DNA of 64,000 nucleotides from the NCBI GenBank assembly GCA_017434755.1, contig JAFRER010000021.1:217375-281374 (forward strand), written 5' to 3'. The translations under genes were made by a program, and so were the position numbers. The notes under the pieces are model-generated. The model searched no databases and was not told the DNA's origin. It saw only the letters and a list, made by a program, of their open reading frames with translations. Shown here one piece after another: positions 35,440-43,943 of this stretch (position 1 is the stretch's first letter; the number at the start of each line of letters is the position of its first letter). The stretch comes from Oscillospiraceae bacterium. GTDB lineage: Bacteria; Bacillota; Clostridia; Oscillospirales; Oscillospiraceae.

Positions 35440-35476
35440 AAAAAGCCCGTGCAGCAATTGGCCGCGCGGGCTTTTT
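35440..35476. terminator. Bidirectional terminator after hypA
   Basis: A stem from AAAAAGCCCG (35440-35449) and CGGGCTTTTT (35467-35476) lies between the hypA stop and the padR promoter region. Confidence 0.85.
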
Positions 35477-35494
35477 ATATGAGCATGTCTGTCT

Positions 35495-35839
35495 TTATTC
35501 GGGAACGAGGATCTCGCGTATGGTGAACTTCTCCCCGCTCAGGACCGTTTTATTGAAGCTGCCGCAGTTCGGACAATAGCCCTTGTGCTCGATCACGTTG
35601 AAGATCTCGTCGCAGTCGTCACACTCGGCAAGCCCGGGCACGATGTTTACCGTCAGCTTAACGTTTTCCAGAATACTGTCTTTCGCCGCCACCGGGTACA
35701 GTTCCTCCACGTATTCCGGGATCACGAGAGACAGTTCGCCGCAGTCGACAACGACCTCGCAGATCTCACCGACACCGTTCTGCTTCGCAAACTCCGTGAC
35801 CGTCCGGACGAGCTGGCGGACGATGCCTATCTCATGCAT
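35495..35839 (-). CDS. hypA: Nickel metallochaperone HypA
   Basis: 114 residues from the ATG at 35839, which gives the invariant MHE start whose His2 binds nickel in HypA. A GTG three codons upstream is the other option. The zinc site is formed by CDDC (about 73-76) and CPNC (about 89-92). HypA delivers nickel to [NiFe]-hydrogenases and sometimes urease. It overlaps the large Fe-S flavoprotein gene by 8 bp. No hydrogenase structural gene lies in the window; the cbiMQO importer upstream may supply the metal. Confidence 0.9.
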   Translation of the reverse strand: MHEIGIVRQLVRTVTEFAKQNGVGEICEVVVDCGELSLVIPEYVEELYPVAAKDSILENVKLTVNIVPGLAECDDCDEIFNVIEHKGYCPNCGSFNKTVLSGEKFTIREILVPE

Positions 35840-38513
35840 TTCCTCCACCGTACTTTCCGATGCGCTTCTTCACCACGTTGACACCGATCTTCGGCACGTT
35901 CTTGACGATGCGGCCGAGTGTGTGGAAGTACTCCTGGTTGTCCGCATCGTGGATCTTCTCCAGATGGATCGCGTCGAACTTGCACTTGGTAGTACAGATG
36001 CCGCAGCCGACACACATGAACGAATCCACCACCGCCGTGCCGCAGCCGAGGCATCTGGCGCACTCGGCTTTCATCTGTTCCTCGGTGAAGGTGCCGCGAA
36101 GATCGTTGAAGCTCGTTTTCGCCTCCGCTCCGGAAGCTCCGGCCGGACGCTGGCGCGGTGCCTTGTCGAATCCGCCCACGCCGATGATGACCGTGCTCTT
36201 ATCGAAGGCGCTGTAATCGCGGTGGTCACGGCCGAGATCAAGGGTCTGGCCCTCATGGACGAAACGGTGGATGGAGACCGCTGCCTCCTTGCCGGCCGCT
36301 ATCGCGTCGATGACAAACTGCGGCCCGGTCACAACATCTCCTCCGGCAAACACGTCGGGAACGGCAGTCTGGCAGGTCATCGGATCTGCTTCGACAGTGC
36401 CCTTCGGACCGGTTTTAACGTCGATTCCGCAGAGGTCCACCTTCTGGCCCGTCGCAGAGAGCACGGCCGTTGCGGGAACGATCTCGTATTTTCCCGTTCC
36501 CTTCACGGATCTGCGTCCTTTGGCATCTGCCTCACCGTATTCCATGATCTCCAGAGTCAGTTTGTTCACCGCGCCCTCGCCGATGATCTCTGCAGGCGCC
36601 GTCAGGAAGCGGAACTGAACTCCCTCTTCCCTCGCCTCCGCAAGCTCATCGCGGTCTGCGGGCATTTCTTCCTCGCCGCGCCTGTAGTATACGGTAACAT
36701 CCGCTCCGAGACGGACCGCCGCGCGGGCTACGTCCATCGCCACGTTGCCGCCGCCGATGACTGCGACTTTGTCGCCGATCTCAAGTTCTTTGCCGCTGTT
36801 GACCGCGCGCAGGAAATCGATACCGGAGCTCACGCCCTTCATCTCCTCGCCGGGGATGCCGAGCTTTGCTCCGCAGGAGGCGCCGATGGCAAGATAGAAC
36901 GCCTTATAGCCTTCCTGACGAAGTCCGTCGAGCGTGATGTCCTTCCCGACTTCCACTCCCGTCCGGAACTCCACGCCGAGTTCACGCAGAACATCGATCT
37001 CCGAATTGATGACGTCCTTTTCAAGCCGGAACGAGGGGATGCCGAGCGTCAGCATGCCGCCGAGCACCTGCTCTTTTTCAAATACCGTGACGGGATAGCC
37101 CTTCAGCGCAAGGTAATATGCGCAGCTCAGACCGGCGGGCCCCGCACCGATGACGGCGATCTTCTCCGGATACGGCTTGCCGATCTGGTTGATCATCTTC
37201 GGGATATAACGCTTATCGGCGGAAAGCTCCCGCTCGGCGATGAACTTCTTGATCTCATCGATGGCCACGGGCGCATCCATATCTCCGCGCGTGCAGGCAT
37301 CTTCGCATTTCTTGTTGCAGATCCTGCCGCAGACCGCTGGGAAGGGTATCTCTTTCTTGATCAGTTCCAGCGCCTCGTCGTAGCGTCCCTCGGAGGCAAG
37401 TTTGATATACGCCTGCACGGGAACGTGTGCCGGGCAGGCGGCCTTGCAGGGCGCCGTGCCCTCCGGCATGACGTCGGTGCGGTCGATGCGGTAATCGGGG
37501 TCATAGCGCTTGCTGCTCCAGAGGGTGTTGCGCGGTGTATCCGCCGGGCGCTCCTCGTTGGCAGGCCTGTCACAGAGCTTCTGGCCGAGCTTCACCGCGT
37601 TGAGCTGGCAGTTTTCCACGCACTGGCCGCAGGCAACGCATTTGTCCTTGTCGACCTTCGCGATGTAATTCGTCCGGATTGCATCCGGAGCGCGGAAATA
37701 TGCTGCGATACGCAGGGCAAAGCAGGAACAGCTGCAGCAATTGCAGATGGCGGTCGTGTCGTCGTAGCCGGGGGTAACGTTCAGTTCGTGGACGAGACCG
37801 TTGTCTTCCGCCCGCTTAAGTATTTCAAAAGCCTCCTCCTTGCTGATGAGTCTGTGCGAGCCGGTCTCCGAGTAGTTCACGGCATTGTCGTTGAGGTACA
37901 TGCACATGTCCTCCTCGAGATGTCCGCAGCCCTCTCCCATCAGACGGCGTGCGCGGCGGCAGGAACACGGCCCGACGGATACCGCCCAGGCATCCTCGAT
38001 AAGCTTTGCCACCTCATCATAGTCCGCCTTGCGGCTGTTGTTCTCTATGGCACTCTGCACTGGGATAACACGCATCAGGTTCATGCCCACGTCCATAAAC
38101 GGGGCAAGCATGCTCACCCGCACGCGTGTGTATTCCTCAAAGCATTCGCCCAGTACGGGATAGCGGTCGCACTGCTCGCGGTTGGAAAGCACGCCCTCCA
38201 TGATGCCGGGGACCCAGATCGGATAATACCAGCAGAGCTTGCCATCCACCTTGCGGCTGCGGACAACGCCGGCTGCTTTCAGCTTGTCAAGCTGGGTCTG
38301 GGTGAATTCCACGTCTTTCTTCGCCCGCTTTGCGATCTCCTCGACGGTGCGGTTTGCTTCAAGCCGCATGTGCATCATGATGTCGCACATATCGTCGTCC
38401 ACGATCGGCTCCAGGATCTTGTATTCGGGGTCTTTATAGGTGATGCCCGTATAGGTCAGGCTCTCGAGACTGATTTTTGTCGCCAGTCTCAGGATATTCG
38501 GTCTGTGTGCCAT
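35832..38513 (-). CDS. Large FAD/NAD(P) oxidoreductase with several Fe-S motifs (GltD-like)
   Basis: 893 residues. Residues 1-110 include a winged-helix-like part (ANRTVEEIAKRAKKDVEF). Cysteine-rich segments follow: GPCSCRRARRLMGEGCGH, CNCCSCSC and a ferredoxin motif CVACGQCVENCQLN (about 290). From about 345 it resembles the glutamate synthase small subunit: CKAACPAHVPVQAYI, CGRICNKKCEDACTRG, the FAD loop VIGAGPAGLSCAYYLA and the NAD(P) loop VIGGGNVAMDVARAA. The C-terminus has CARCLGCG and CVGCGICTTKCKFDAI. Such proteins move electrons between NAD(P)H and ferredoxin or partner enzymes. Coupling with hypA suggests a link to hydrogen metabolism, not proven. Confidence 0.85.
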   Translation of the reverse strand: MAHRPNILRLATKISLESLTYTGITYKDPEYKILEPIVDDDMCDIMMHMRLEANRTVEEIAKRAKKDVEFTQTQLDKLKAAGVVRSRKVDGKLCWYYPIWVPGIMEGVLSNREQCDRYPVLGECFEEYTRVRVSMLAPFMDVGMNLMRVIPVQSAIENNSRKADYDEVAKLIEDAWAVSVGPCSCRRARRLMGEGCGHLEEDMCMYLNDNAVNYSETGSHRLISKEEAFEILKRAEDNGLVHELNVTPGYDDTTAICNCCSCSCFALRIAAYFRAPDAIRTNYIAKVDKDKCVACGQCVENCQLNAVKLGQKLCDRPANEERPADTPRNTLWSSKRYDPDYRIDRTDVMPEGTAPCKAACPAHVPVQAYIKLASEGRYDEALELIKKEIPFPAVCGRICNKKCEDACTRGDMDAPVAIDEIKKFIAERELSADKRYIPKMINQIGKPYPEKIAVIGAGPAGLSCAYYLALKGYPVTVFEKEQVLGGMLTLGIPSFRLEKDVINSEIDVLRELGVEFRTGVEVGKDITLDGLRQEGYKAFYLAIGASCGAKLGIPGEEMKGVSSGIDFLRAVNSGKELEIGDKVAVIGGGNVAMDVARAAVRLGADVTVYYRRGEEEMPADRDELAEAREEGVQFRFLTAPAEIIGEGAVNKLTLEIMEYGEADAKGRRSVKGTGKYEIVPATAVLSATGQKVDLCGIDVKTGPKGTVEADPMTCQTAVPDVFAGGDVVTGPQFVIDAIAAGKEAAVSIHRFVHEGQTLDLGRDHRDYSAFDKSTVIIGVGGFDKAPRQRPAGASGAEAKTSFNDLRGTFTEEQMKAECARCLGCGTAVVDSFMCVGCGICTTKCKFDAIHLEKIHDADNQEYFHTLGRIVKNVPKIGVNVVKKRIGKYGGGNA

Positions 38514-38594
38514 CTCTGCTCTCCTCTCTTATGCTCTGCTGCATTCCGGTCATACGGCATGCATTCTTTCTTTTATGGTAATACTACATAATAT

Positions 38595-38624
38595 AGTTTA
38601 TGCTTCATTCAAATTATTTGTCAA
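38595..38624 (-). promoter_or_regulatory. Promoter of the Fe-S flavoprotein-hypA operon
   Basis: TTGACA (38624-38619), 18 bp spacer, TAAACT (38600-38595) on the minus strand. Confidence 0.55.
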
Positions 38625-38658
38625 GACTAGCCAAAGCCTTTGAGATGCGTTTCGTAAA

Positions 38659-38690
38659 AAGAAGAGCGTCTCCGATGAGACGCTCTTCTT
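38659..38690 (-). terminator. Terminator of the cbiMQO operon
   Basis: A 14-bp stem (38659-38672 with 38677-38690) in an A/T-flanked setting just after cbiO. Confidence 0.88.
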
Positions 38691-38702
38691 TCTGTTCTGC
38701 GG

Positions 38703-39434
38703 TCAGCTTCTTCCGCTCAGGCTGAGCGGAAGTTCCATATGGTTAGCCTCCAGGAGATCCCGATCTCTCAGGATTCTGTCCGCCGGACCGTCGGCTGCGA
38801 TTCTTCCTTCTGAGAGGAGGATCACACGGCCGCAGGTATCGAGGATCATGTCCAGATCGTGCGAAGTGATGATCTTCGTCTGGTCCATCTCCCGGATGAT
38901 ATTGATGACCACCCTTCGGTTGAAGGGATCCAGCGCCGAGGTCGGCTCGTCCATCAGAATGACTTCCGGCTCCATGGCAAGGATGGTCGCAATGGCCGCC
39001 ATCCGTTTTTCCCCGCCGGAGAGCTTGTGGTTGTGACGATGCTTGAGCTCCGTCAGTCCCAGGCGCTCAAGCACGGCATCGACTCTTGCCTCTGCCTCTT
39101 CCCTCATCATCATGTAGTTGAGCGGGGCAAACATCATGTCCTCATACACGGTGGGCATGAACATCTGGTTGTCCGAATTCTGAAGCACAAAGCCCAGCTT
39201 CCGGCGGATCTGTGCCAGGTTTTCCTTTGTCACCTGCAGATCATCCACCAGGATGTGCCCCTGTGCCGGGAGCAATCCGAGCAGAAGCTTCATCACTGTG
39301 GACTTCCCGGCCCCGTTTGCCCCGATCAGGCCGACCGACTCCCCATCCTCGATTTGGAAAGCAAGGTCTTTTATCACCGGTCTGTTCTTTTCATATGCAA
39401 AACTTACATTTTCAAATGCTATCACGTGCTTCAC
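38703..39434 (-). CDS. cbiO: ECF-type cobalt/nickel transporter ATPase
   Basis: 243-residue ATPase. Walker A GANGAGKST (about 37-45), Q-loop FVLQNSDNQMF, signature KLSGGEKRM, Walker B VILMDEPTSALDP and switch TSHDLDM. The NSDNQMF variant is typical of the CbiO/EcfA group. The start is GTG, overlapping the cbiQ stop as GTGA. It energises uptake through CbiQ and CbiM. Confidence 0.94.
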   Translation of the reverse strand: MKHVIAFENVSFAYEKNRPVIKDLAFQIEDGESVGLIGANGAGKSTVMKLLLGLLPAQGHILVDDLQVTKENLAQIRRKLGFVLQNSDNQMFMPTVYEDMMFAPLNYMMMREEAEARVDAVLERLGLTELKHRHNHKLSGGEKRMAAIATILAMEPEVILMDEPTSALDPFNRRVVINIIREMDQTKIITSHDLDMILDTCGRVILLSEGRIAADGPADRILRDRDLLEANHMELPLSLSGRS

Positions 39435-40234
39435 CTCACGATCATCCGTCCCAGCAGCTGCGACAGGTCAACAAAGCGCAGCGCCAGAAACAGAGCGATG
39501 CTCAGAATCAGATAGGCCGCATCTGCGGCTTTGAACGGTTTTTCGGGAGCGTAGTGGAAATGCTGATGGTAACCGCGCAGAAGCATGCTGGAATACAGTT
39601 CCTGTGCCCGGTCCATGCTCCGAAGAAGAAGCTGGCCGAGGAAAGAGCCCCATGCCGAAACATGTATCCCCTTCTGCCCGGGTGCCCGCAGATGGTAGGC
39701 ATCGGTCATAACAGCTACTTCCTCCGTCATCACACCGACATAGCGGTAAGTCAGGAGCAGCAGCGTCACGAGTGTCTTCGGCACATGCATCTTTCTCAGA
39801 GCAGCGCATATGCAGTCGAAAGGCGTCGTGGCGACGAGCAGGAACGACGCCATCAGACACAGCACGCCCTTCAGCATAAGAGTAAGCATGCTGATCACTC
39901 CGCCGGACACAGCGAGTTTTCCGACATGAAGAAGTATGTGTCTGTCAAATATGGGATTGAAAAGCCCGACCGCCATTACCAGCGGGAGAACGATGCGGAG
40001 CTTATAGAAGCAGGTGCCCACGCGTATGCCGCTCAGCTGGAAAAGAAGCACCGGCCAGAGCAGCATCGGAATGAGGCCGCTCAGCTGATACTTGTCAAAG
40101 GACATGACGATGATGATATATGCAATTGTATTCAGCAGCTTTGCAGCGGCGCTGAGGCGGTGGATCGGAGAATCCTGCGCGGCAAGTTCGTCCATTGCGC
40201 CCAGTTCGCTCAGAGCTTTTTCCACTTTGTTCAT
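39431..40234 (-). CDS. cbiQ: ECF-type cobalt/nickel transporter permease
   Basis: 267 residues with about five to six TM segments. The two conserved cytoplasmic helices that bind the ATPase are seen near AYHLRAPGQKG and DRAQELYSSMLLRGYH, the latter like the family's R-rich coupling motif. It lies 73 bp after cbiM, with a hairpin in the gap, and overlaps cbiO. Confidence 0.9.
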   Translation of the reverse strand: MNKVEKALSELGAMDELAAQDSPIHRLSAAAKLLNTIAYIIIVMSFDKYQLSGLIPMLLWPVLLFQLSGIRVGTCFYKLRIVLPLVMAVGLFNPIFDRHILLHVGKLAVSGGVISMLTLMLKGVLCLMASFLLVATTPFDCICAALRKMHVPKTLVTLLLLTYRYVGVMTEEVAVMTDAYHLRAPGQKGIHVSAWGSFLGQLLLRSMDRAQELYSSMLLRGYHQHFHYAPEKPFKAADAAYLILSIALFLALRFVDLSQLLGRMIVR

Positions 40235-40262
40235 CTTTTTATGCCTTTATATGTAAAGATGC

Positions 40263-40292
40263 AAACAAGGGGCGTTATTCACGCCCCTGTTT
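40263..40292 (-). terminator. Intercistronic hairpin between cbiM and cbiQ
   Basis: AAACAAGGGGCG pairs with CGCCCCTGTTT (one bulge) with a 7-nt loop. It may lower cbiQO expression relative to cbiM, or stabilise the message. Confidence 0.6.
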
Positions 40293-40307
40293 AATGCCGT
40301 ATGAGGA

Positions 40308-41399
40308 TCAGGTATTCTGTTCTTCCTTCGTTCCTTCTGCCGGTACCTCTTCTGCCTTTTTTCTGCGGAAGAAACCTCCCGCAAAGCAGATCAGCACTGC
40401 TACACCCGCGACGATAGCCGAACCGACAATACCGGACACTGTTGTTCCGACCGGGCTCTCACTGTCGGGGAAGGCATAGTCGGGGAGGAAGGATGTGGCT
40501 TCCTGAATGCTGCCGGCAGTGTCTGCCGCCTTGCTGGACACGCCGAAATCTTCCTCATCGAGGCCCATGTTGGCTGCATAGCCCTCTTCCTCGTTGCCGA
40601 AGAGCGCCCATTCCAGACCGTCGGGGTTGGAGCTTGCCAGCAGGCTCAGTCCCCCGCCGACGACAAGCGCCAGGATGGCCAGGATCACGATAGTCGTGAT
40701 CAGTGACTTTTTGTCGTTTGCGCCTTTTCCCTCTGCCTCAACATCACGCAGAAGCTCCGGGCGGGACTCGAATACAAAGCAGAGTACTGCCGCGGTGATC
40801 AGTCCTTCCACAAGGCCGATGGCCAGATGAATCGGCTGCATCAGTGCACAGAAGGCACCGAAGGGGAGCTCGGTAATGCCGGAGAGGCTGGTCTCGATGA
40901 CAACGGAGAAAGCTCCGAGCTGAAGTGTGACAACGCAGCCTATGATCGAAGCAACGATAATGCGCAGTCTCTGGGCAGATCTGCCGCTGCCGAACCAGCT
41001 GCTCTTCATAATCGGTCTCCAGATCAGATAATAGCCGACGAAGCAGCCGTAGAACGCCATGTTCCAGATATTGGCCCCTAAGGCCATCAATCCTCCGTCG
41101 GCAAAGAAAAGGCACTGTATGGCGAGGATCACGATCATGGAAAGGAACCCGGCCTGCGGACCGAGCAGCGCGGACAGCAGCATACCTCCGCACATGTGGC
41201 CCGAGGAGCCTGTCCCGGGAATGGTGTAGTTGATCATCTGGCCTGCGAAAACCAGAGCGGCAGTGACCGCCATCGTGGGCAGCTTCTGGGGTTCGTCATC
41301 CTTTTTCAGCTTGTGGATGGAGACGCCGGCAACTGTACCGGAAGCCACATACATCGTTGCGGCTACAGCGGGAGCCAGCAAAGCATCCGCCATATGCAT
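40308..41399 (-). CDS. cbiM: Cobalt/nickel ECF substrate-binding membrane protein with CbiN/PDGLE-like extension
   Basis: 363 residues. The mature-like N-terminus MHMADALLAPAV provides the Met-His metal ligands characteristic of CbiM. Six or more TM segments occupy residues 1-210, with HMCGGMLLSALLGPQAGF conserved. After a basic linker, residues about 232-355 add two further TM segments around the motif SNPDGLEWALF, the PDGLE/CbiN-type accessory domain. The fusion removes the need for separate CbiN. Nickel and cobalt cannot be distinguished by sequence; the nearby hypA favours nickel. Confidence 0.93.
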   Translation of the reverse strand: MHMADALLAPAVAATMYVASGTVAGVSIHKLKKDDEPQKLPTMAVTAALVFAGQMINYTIPGTGSSGHMCGGMLLSALLGPQAGFLSMIVILAIQCLFFADGGLMALGANIWNMAFYGCFVGYYLIWRPIMKSSWFGSGRSAQRLRIIVASIIGCVVTLQLGAFSVVIETSLSGITELPFGAFCALMQPIHLAIGLVEGLITAAVLCFVFESRPELLRDVEAEGKGANDKKSLITTIVILAILALVVGGGLSLLASSNPDGLEWALFGNEEEGYAANMGLDEEDFGVSSKAADTAGSIQEATSFLPDYAFPDSESPVGTTVSGIVGSAIVAGVAVLICFAGGFFRRKKAEEVPAEGTKEEQNT

Positions 41400-41443
41400 A
41401 GAAAAGCACCTCTTTTATTGATTTAATTTTTTGAAGTGCTCTC

Positions 41444-41472
41444 ATTATAAAACCGCCTTTAAAGGCTCACAA
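41444..41472 (-). promoter_or_regulatory. Promoter of the cbiMQO operon with palindromic spacer
   Basis: TTGTGA (41472-41467), 17 bp spacer, TATAAT (41449-41444) on the minus strand. The spacer holds a perfect 12-bp palindrome GCCTTTAAAGGC (41455-41466), a possible operator for a metal-responsive repressor. In the leader, GCACTTC can pair with the GAGGTGC that contains the ribosome site. Confidence 0.68.
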
Positions 41473-41510
41473 GCCCCCCGGGGGGATATAAAATCATAGT
41501 TTTCTGAAAG

Positions 41511-41542
41511 AAAATGACCCCCTCGAAGAGGGGCCATTTTTT
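41511..41542 (-). terminator. Terminator after the Fe-alcohol dehydrogenase gene
   Basis: A 12-13 bp stem (41511-41523 with 41528-41540) around GAA, with A and T runs on either side. Confidence 0.85.
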
Positions 41543-41551
41543 CTCGCACTT

Positions 41552-42757
41552 TCAGGCTTCCGCTATGACACGGCGTATCACCTTTTCACAGCGGGACTGA
41601 TCATACAGGACCGGTACCGGATAGGTAGGATTGGCTTCTTTCAAGGCCCAGGCAATCATCTGCGGGATATCCTTTTCCTGAATAAAATCAAATCCCGTCG
41701 GGATCTCCATGCGCTGATTCATAGCTCGGATCTCATGAATAAAGGCTTCCGCCTTCTCTTTCTCGCTGCCGGAGACCGCCGTTCCCGTAAGCTCGGCCAG
41801 TTTTGCCAGCTTCGGATATACCGCCGCCCCGTAGTCCTCGAGAACAATGGGCAGGATCACGGCGTTGGCAAGTCCGTGAGGCGTATTGTACAGACCGCCG
41901 AGCGTATGGGCGACCGCATGCACATAACCCACTCCGGCGCGTGTGAAAGCAAAACCCGCCTTGTTGCTCGCAATGAGCATCTTCGTCCGCGCCTCCATGT
42001 CGTCTCCGTCGCGATAAGCCCGCTCCAGATAGCGGAAGATATCCACGGTGGCCTCTTCGGCGCAGCGCAGGCTTTCCTTTGTGTTGTATGTCCAGCAGAC
42101 ATAGGCCTCGACCGCGTGCGTCAGCGCGTCCATGCCCGTCGTGGCGGTGATCTTCGGCGGCAGGCCGCGGGTCATCTTCGGATCGAGCACGGCGTATTTC
42201 GGCACGAGATGCAGATCCATCAGGGCGTACTTGTGGTGCGTCGCCGTATCTGTGATGACGGCAGCGATCGTTGTCTCGGAGCCGGTGCCGGCAGTGGTGG
42301 GCACCGCTATGAAAGGCGGTAGCTTCCTGCCAATCTTCAGCAGACCCGCCATCTGATCGAGCGTCCTGTTCGGCCGGACGATCCGGGCCGCGGCGGCCTT
42401 GGCGGCATCCATGGGCGAGCCGCCTCCGATGGCTATGATCCCGTCACAGCCGCTTTCAAGATACATCTCCCGGATCTTTTCGACAGTACCCACGGACGGA
42501 TTGGCCTCGACCTCAGCGAACATCACCCACGCGATACCGGCCGCATCCAGCGCCTCCATGATGCGCGGCGCCAGCTTTTTGCCGACGCTGGGTCCCGTGA
42601 CGATCATTGCCTTTTTCACGTTCTCTTTTTTGAGGATCTCCGGGATCCTCTCCGTGCTTCCGGGTCCCGAGACCTCTATCGGTCTGCGCCAGTACAGGCA
42701 TCTGGCTCCGATATTGAACACCGCCTGAAAGGAGCGGTAATACGCTTTTTCTAACAT
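41552..42757 (-). CDS. Iron-containing alcohol dehydrogenase
   Basis: 401 residues from the ATG at 42757 after CGGAG. NAD-binding motif IAIGGGSPMDAAKAAA (GGGS type), TTAGTGSETT, and metal ligands in GMDALTHAVEA, HAVAHTLGG and YNTPHGLANA. Such enzymes reduce aldehydes or oxidise alcohols with NAD(P)H. It is the last of four genes apparently transcribed from 44669; the membrane protein just upstream is 22 bp away. Substrate not evident. Confidence 0.93.
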   Translation of the reverse strand: MLEKAYYRSFQAVFNIGARCLYWRRPIEVSGPGSTERIPEILKKENVKKAMIVTGPSVGKKLAPRIMEALDAAGIAWVMFAEVEANPSVGTVEKIREMYLESGCDGIIAIGGGSPMDAAKAAAARIVRPNRTLDQMAGLLKIGRKLPPFIAVPTTAGTGSETTIAAVITDTATHHKYALMDLHLVPKYAVLDPKMTRGLPPKITATTGMDALTHAVEAYVCWTYNTKESLRCAEEATVDIFRYLERAYRDGDDMEARTKMLIASNKAGFAFTRAGVGYVHAVAHTLGGLYNTPHGLANAVILPIVLEDYGAAVYPKLAKLAELTGTAVSGSEKEKAEAFIHEIRAMNQRMEIPTGFDFIQEKDIPQMIAWALKEANPTYPVPVLYDQSRCEKVIRRVIAEA

Positions 42758-42779
42758 CTTTTCTCCGTTTTTAATCAAT

Positions 42780-43448
42780 TCAGATTATCCCGAGCGGGAT
42801 GAGCAGGATCAGGAGCAGAGCAACAAGGCCCCAGATCGTGATAAGGAAGGTCCTTCTCTTCTTCGGCTCCATGTCGGGCACGTAATTGCTAGCGAGGAAG
42901 AACGGGATGTAGGTGGTAACGAACACCGGCAGCACGCCCCACCATTTATATACCCAGATGAAGGAGTGGTTGCTCGTGCCGGCCAGGAAGGACTCAAACA
43001 GTGCAAACAGCAGTGCCATCTCGATGGCACCGACGAGTTTGCAGCTTATGCCGCCCTTGCCGTCCTTGGAAAAATACCTCTTGGTCCTGTCCTGCGGGAG
43101 CATCTTGAAGGAGATCATGCCCGCGATGGAGAACATCATCGAAAGCTCCCAGCAGACGCCTATGAGCAGGATGAACGTGGTGGATGCGTTCGAAACGGAC
43201 CAGAGCGGATAGCCGAACACATGGCCGATGATCGCGTTACAGATCTCATAGAGCCAGTGAACGCCGTACAGCGCGAGGCCCGCGCACACGACCTCGGTGT
43301 TCTTCTTGTTGATCTCCGACCAGTAGATATAGAAAACGACCGCAAGGATAAAGATGAATGTCCAGTTGAAATTCTCCGTGCTTCGCACGATTATGCTGTC
43401 CACAAGACTCTTCGCTTCCTGTGAACCGTCGCCCCAGAACACGAACAT
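42780..43448 (-). CDS. Integral membrane protein of unknown function
   Basis: 222 residues with six to seven hydrophobic segments: WTFIFILAVVFYIYW (about 29-43), VVCAGLALYGVHWLYEICNAIIG, STTFILLIGVCWELSMMFSIAGMI, LVGAIEMALLFALFESFLAG, WWGVLPVFVTTYIPFFLA and TIWGLVALLLILLIPLGI. Polar residues inside helices (HWLYE, CWE) suggest a functional pocket. I do not recognise the family. Its tight coupling with the alcohol dehydrogenase gene suggests a shared role. Confidence 0.8.
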   Translation of the reverse strand: MFVFWGDGSQEAKSLVDSIIVRSTENFNWTFIFILAVVFYIYWSEINKKNTEVVCAGLALYGVHWLYEICNAIIGHVFGYPLWSVSNASTTFILLIGVCWELSMMFSIAGMISFKMLPQDRTKRYFSKDGKGGISCKLVGAIEMALLFALFESFLAGTSNHSFIWVYKWWGVLPVFVTTYIPFFLASNYVPDMEPKKRRTFLITIWGLVALLLILLIPLGII

Positions 43449-43474
43449 GCCGAATTCCTCCTATATAAATATGA

Positions 43475-43906
43475 TTATTTTTTCTCCCGGTATTCCCGCA
43501 GCAATCTTTTCAGCAGCTCATACCTCTCGAGTTTCCCCGCATCGGCAAACTGGATCTCCCGCAGCTGCTCATAATCTTCCGTATAGACGAGCTCCGCGTC
43601 TCCGAACTGCTCGCTCGTTATATCGAAAGTGCAGTCCCCGACCTTGTTGAAGCAGTGATAGCCACCCTCCGGGAGCGGGATCCCGTAGACCTTTCCGCCG
43701 AACAGGTCCTGAACGAGGAAGGACGTTATCGTGCACTGCCCGAGGGTCTTATTCTCCTCTGACCACTGCGGGCGCAGACGCGGGGAGCAGGTCTCGATAC
43801 ACCACACATGCATCAGATCCCTGTATAATTCACGGATCTCCTCCGGCACGGATTCCGCGCCGTAAAATCCGCAAGGTTCTTTTCCGTTTGTCGCTTCTGT
43901 TCTCAT
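43475..43906 (-). CDS. YunG-like protein
   Basis: 143-residue soluble protein. The stretch TLGQCTITSFLVQDLFGG followed by GYHCFNKVGDCTFDITSEQFGD looks like the Bacillus YunG family, which has a cysteine-protease-like Cys...His...Asp pattern (here Cys in GQCT, His in YHCF, Asp in CTFDIT). No biochemical role is known to me. It lies 26 bp ahead of the membrane protein gene and 37 bp after the yhhN-like gene. Confidence 0.75.
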   Translation of the reverse strand: MRTEATNGKEPCGFYGAESVPEEIRELYRDLMHVWCIETCSPRLRPQWSEENKTLGQCTITSFLVQDLFGGKVYGIPLPEGGYHCFNKVGDCTFDITSEQFGDAELVYTEDYEQLREIQFADAGKLERYELLKRLLREYREKK

Positions 43907-43943
43907 GATGTCTCCTTTTATGTCCGCTTATTCAGCTAATCAG

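Noticed and set aside
35583-38591. A 1002-codon open frame on the plus strand
   Set aside because: It is antisense to the Fe-S flavoprotein and hypA genes, has no ribosome site or recognisable domain, and reflects the codon bias of the real genes.
41400-41510. A cobalamin or NiCo riboswitch ahead of cbiM
   Set aside because: Only about 45 nt separate the predicted transcription start from the start codon, too short for either, and no conserved core motif is visible.
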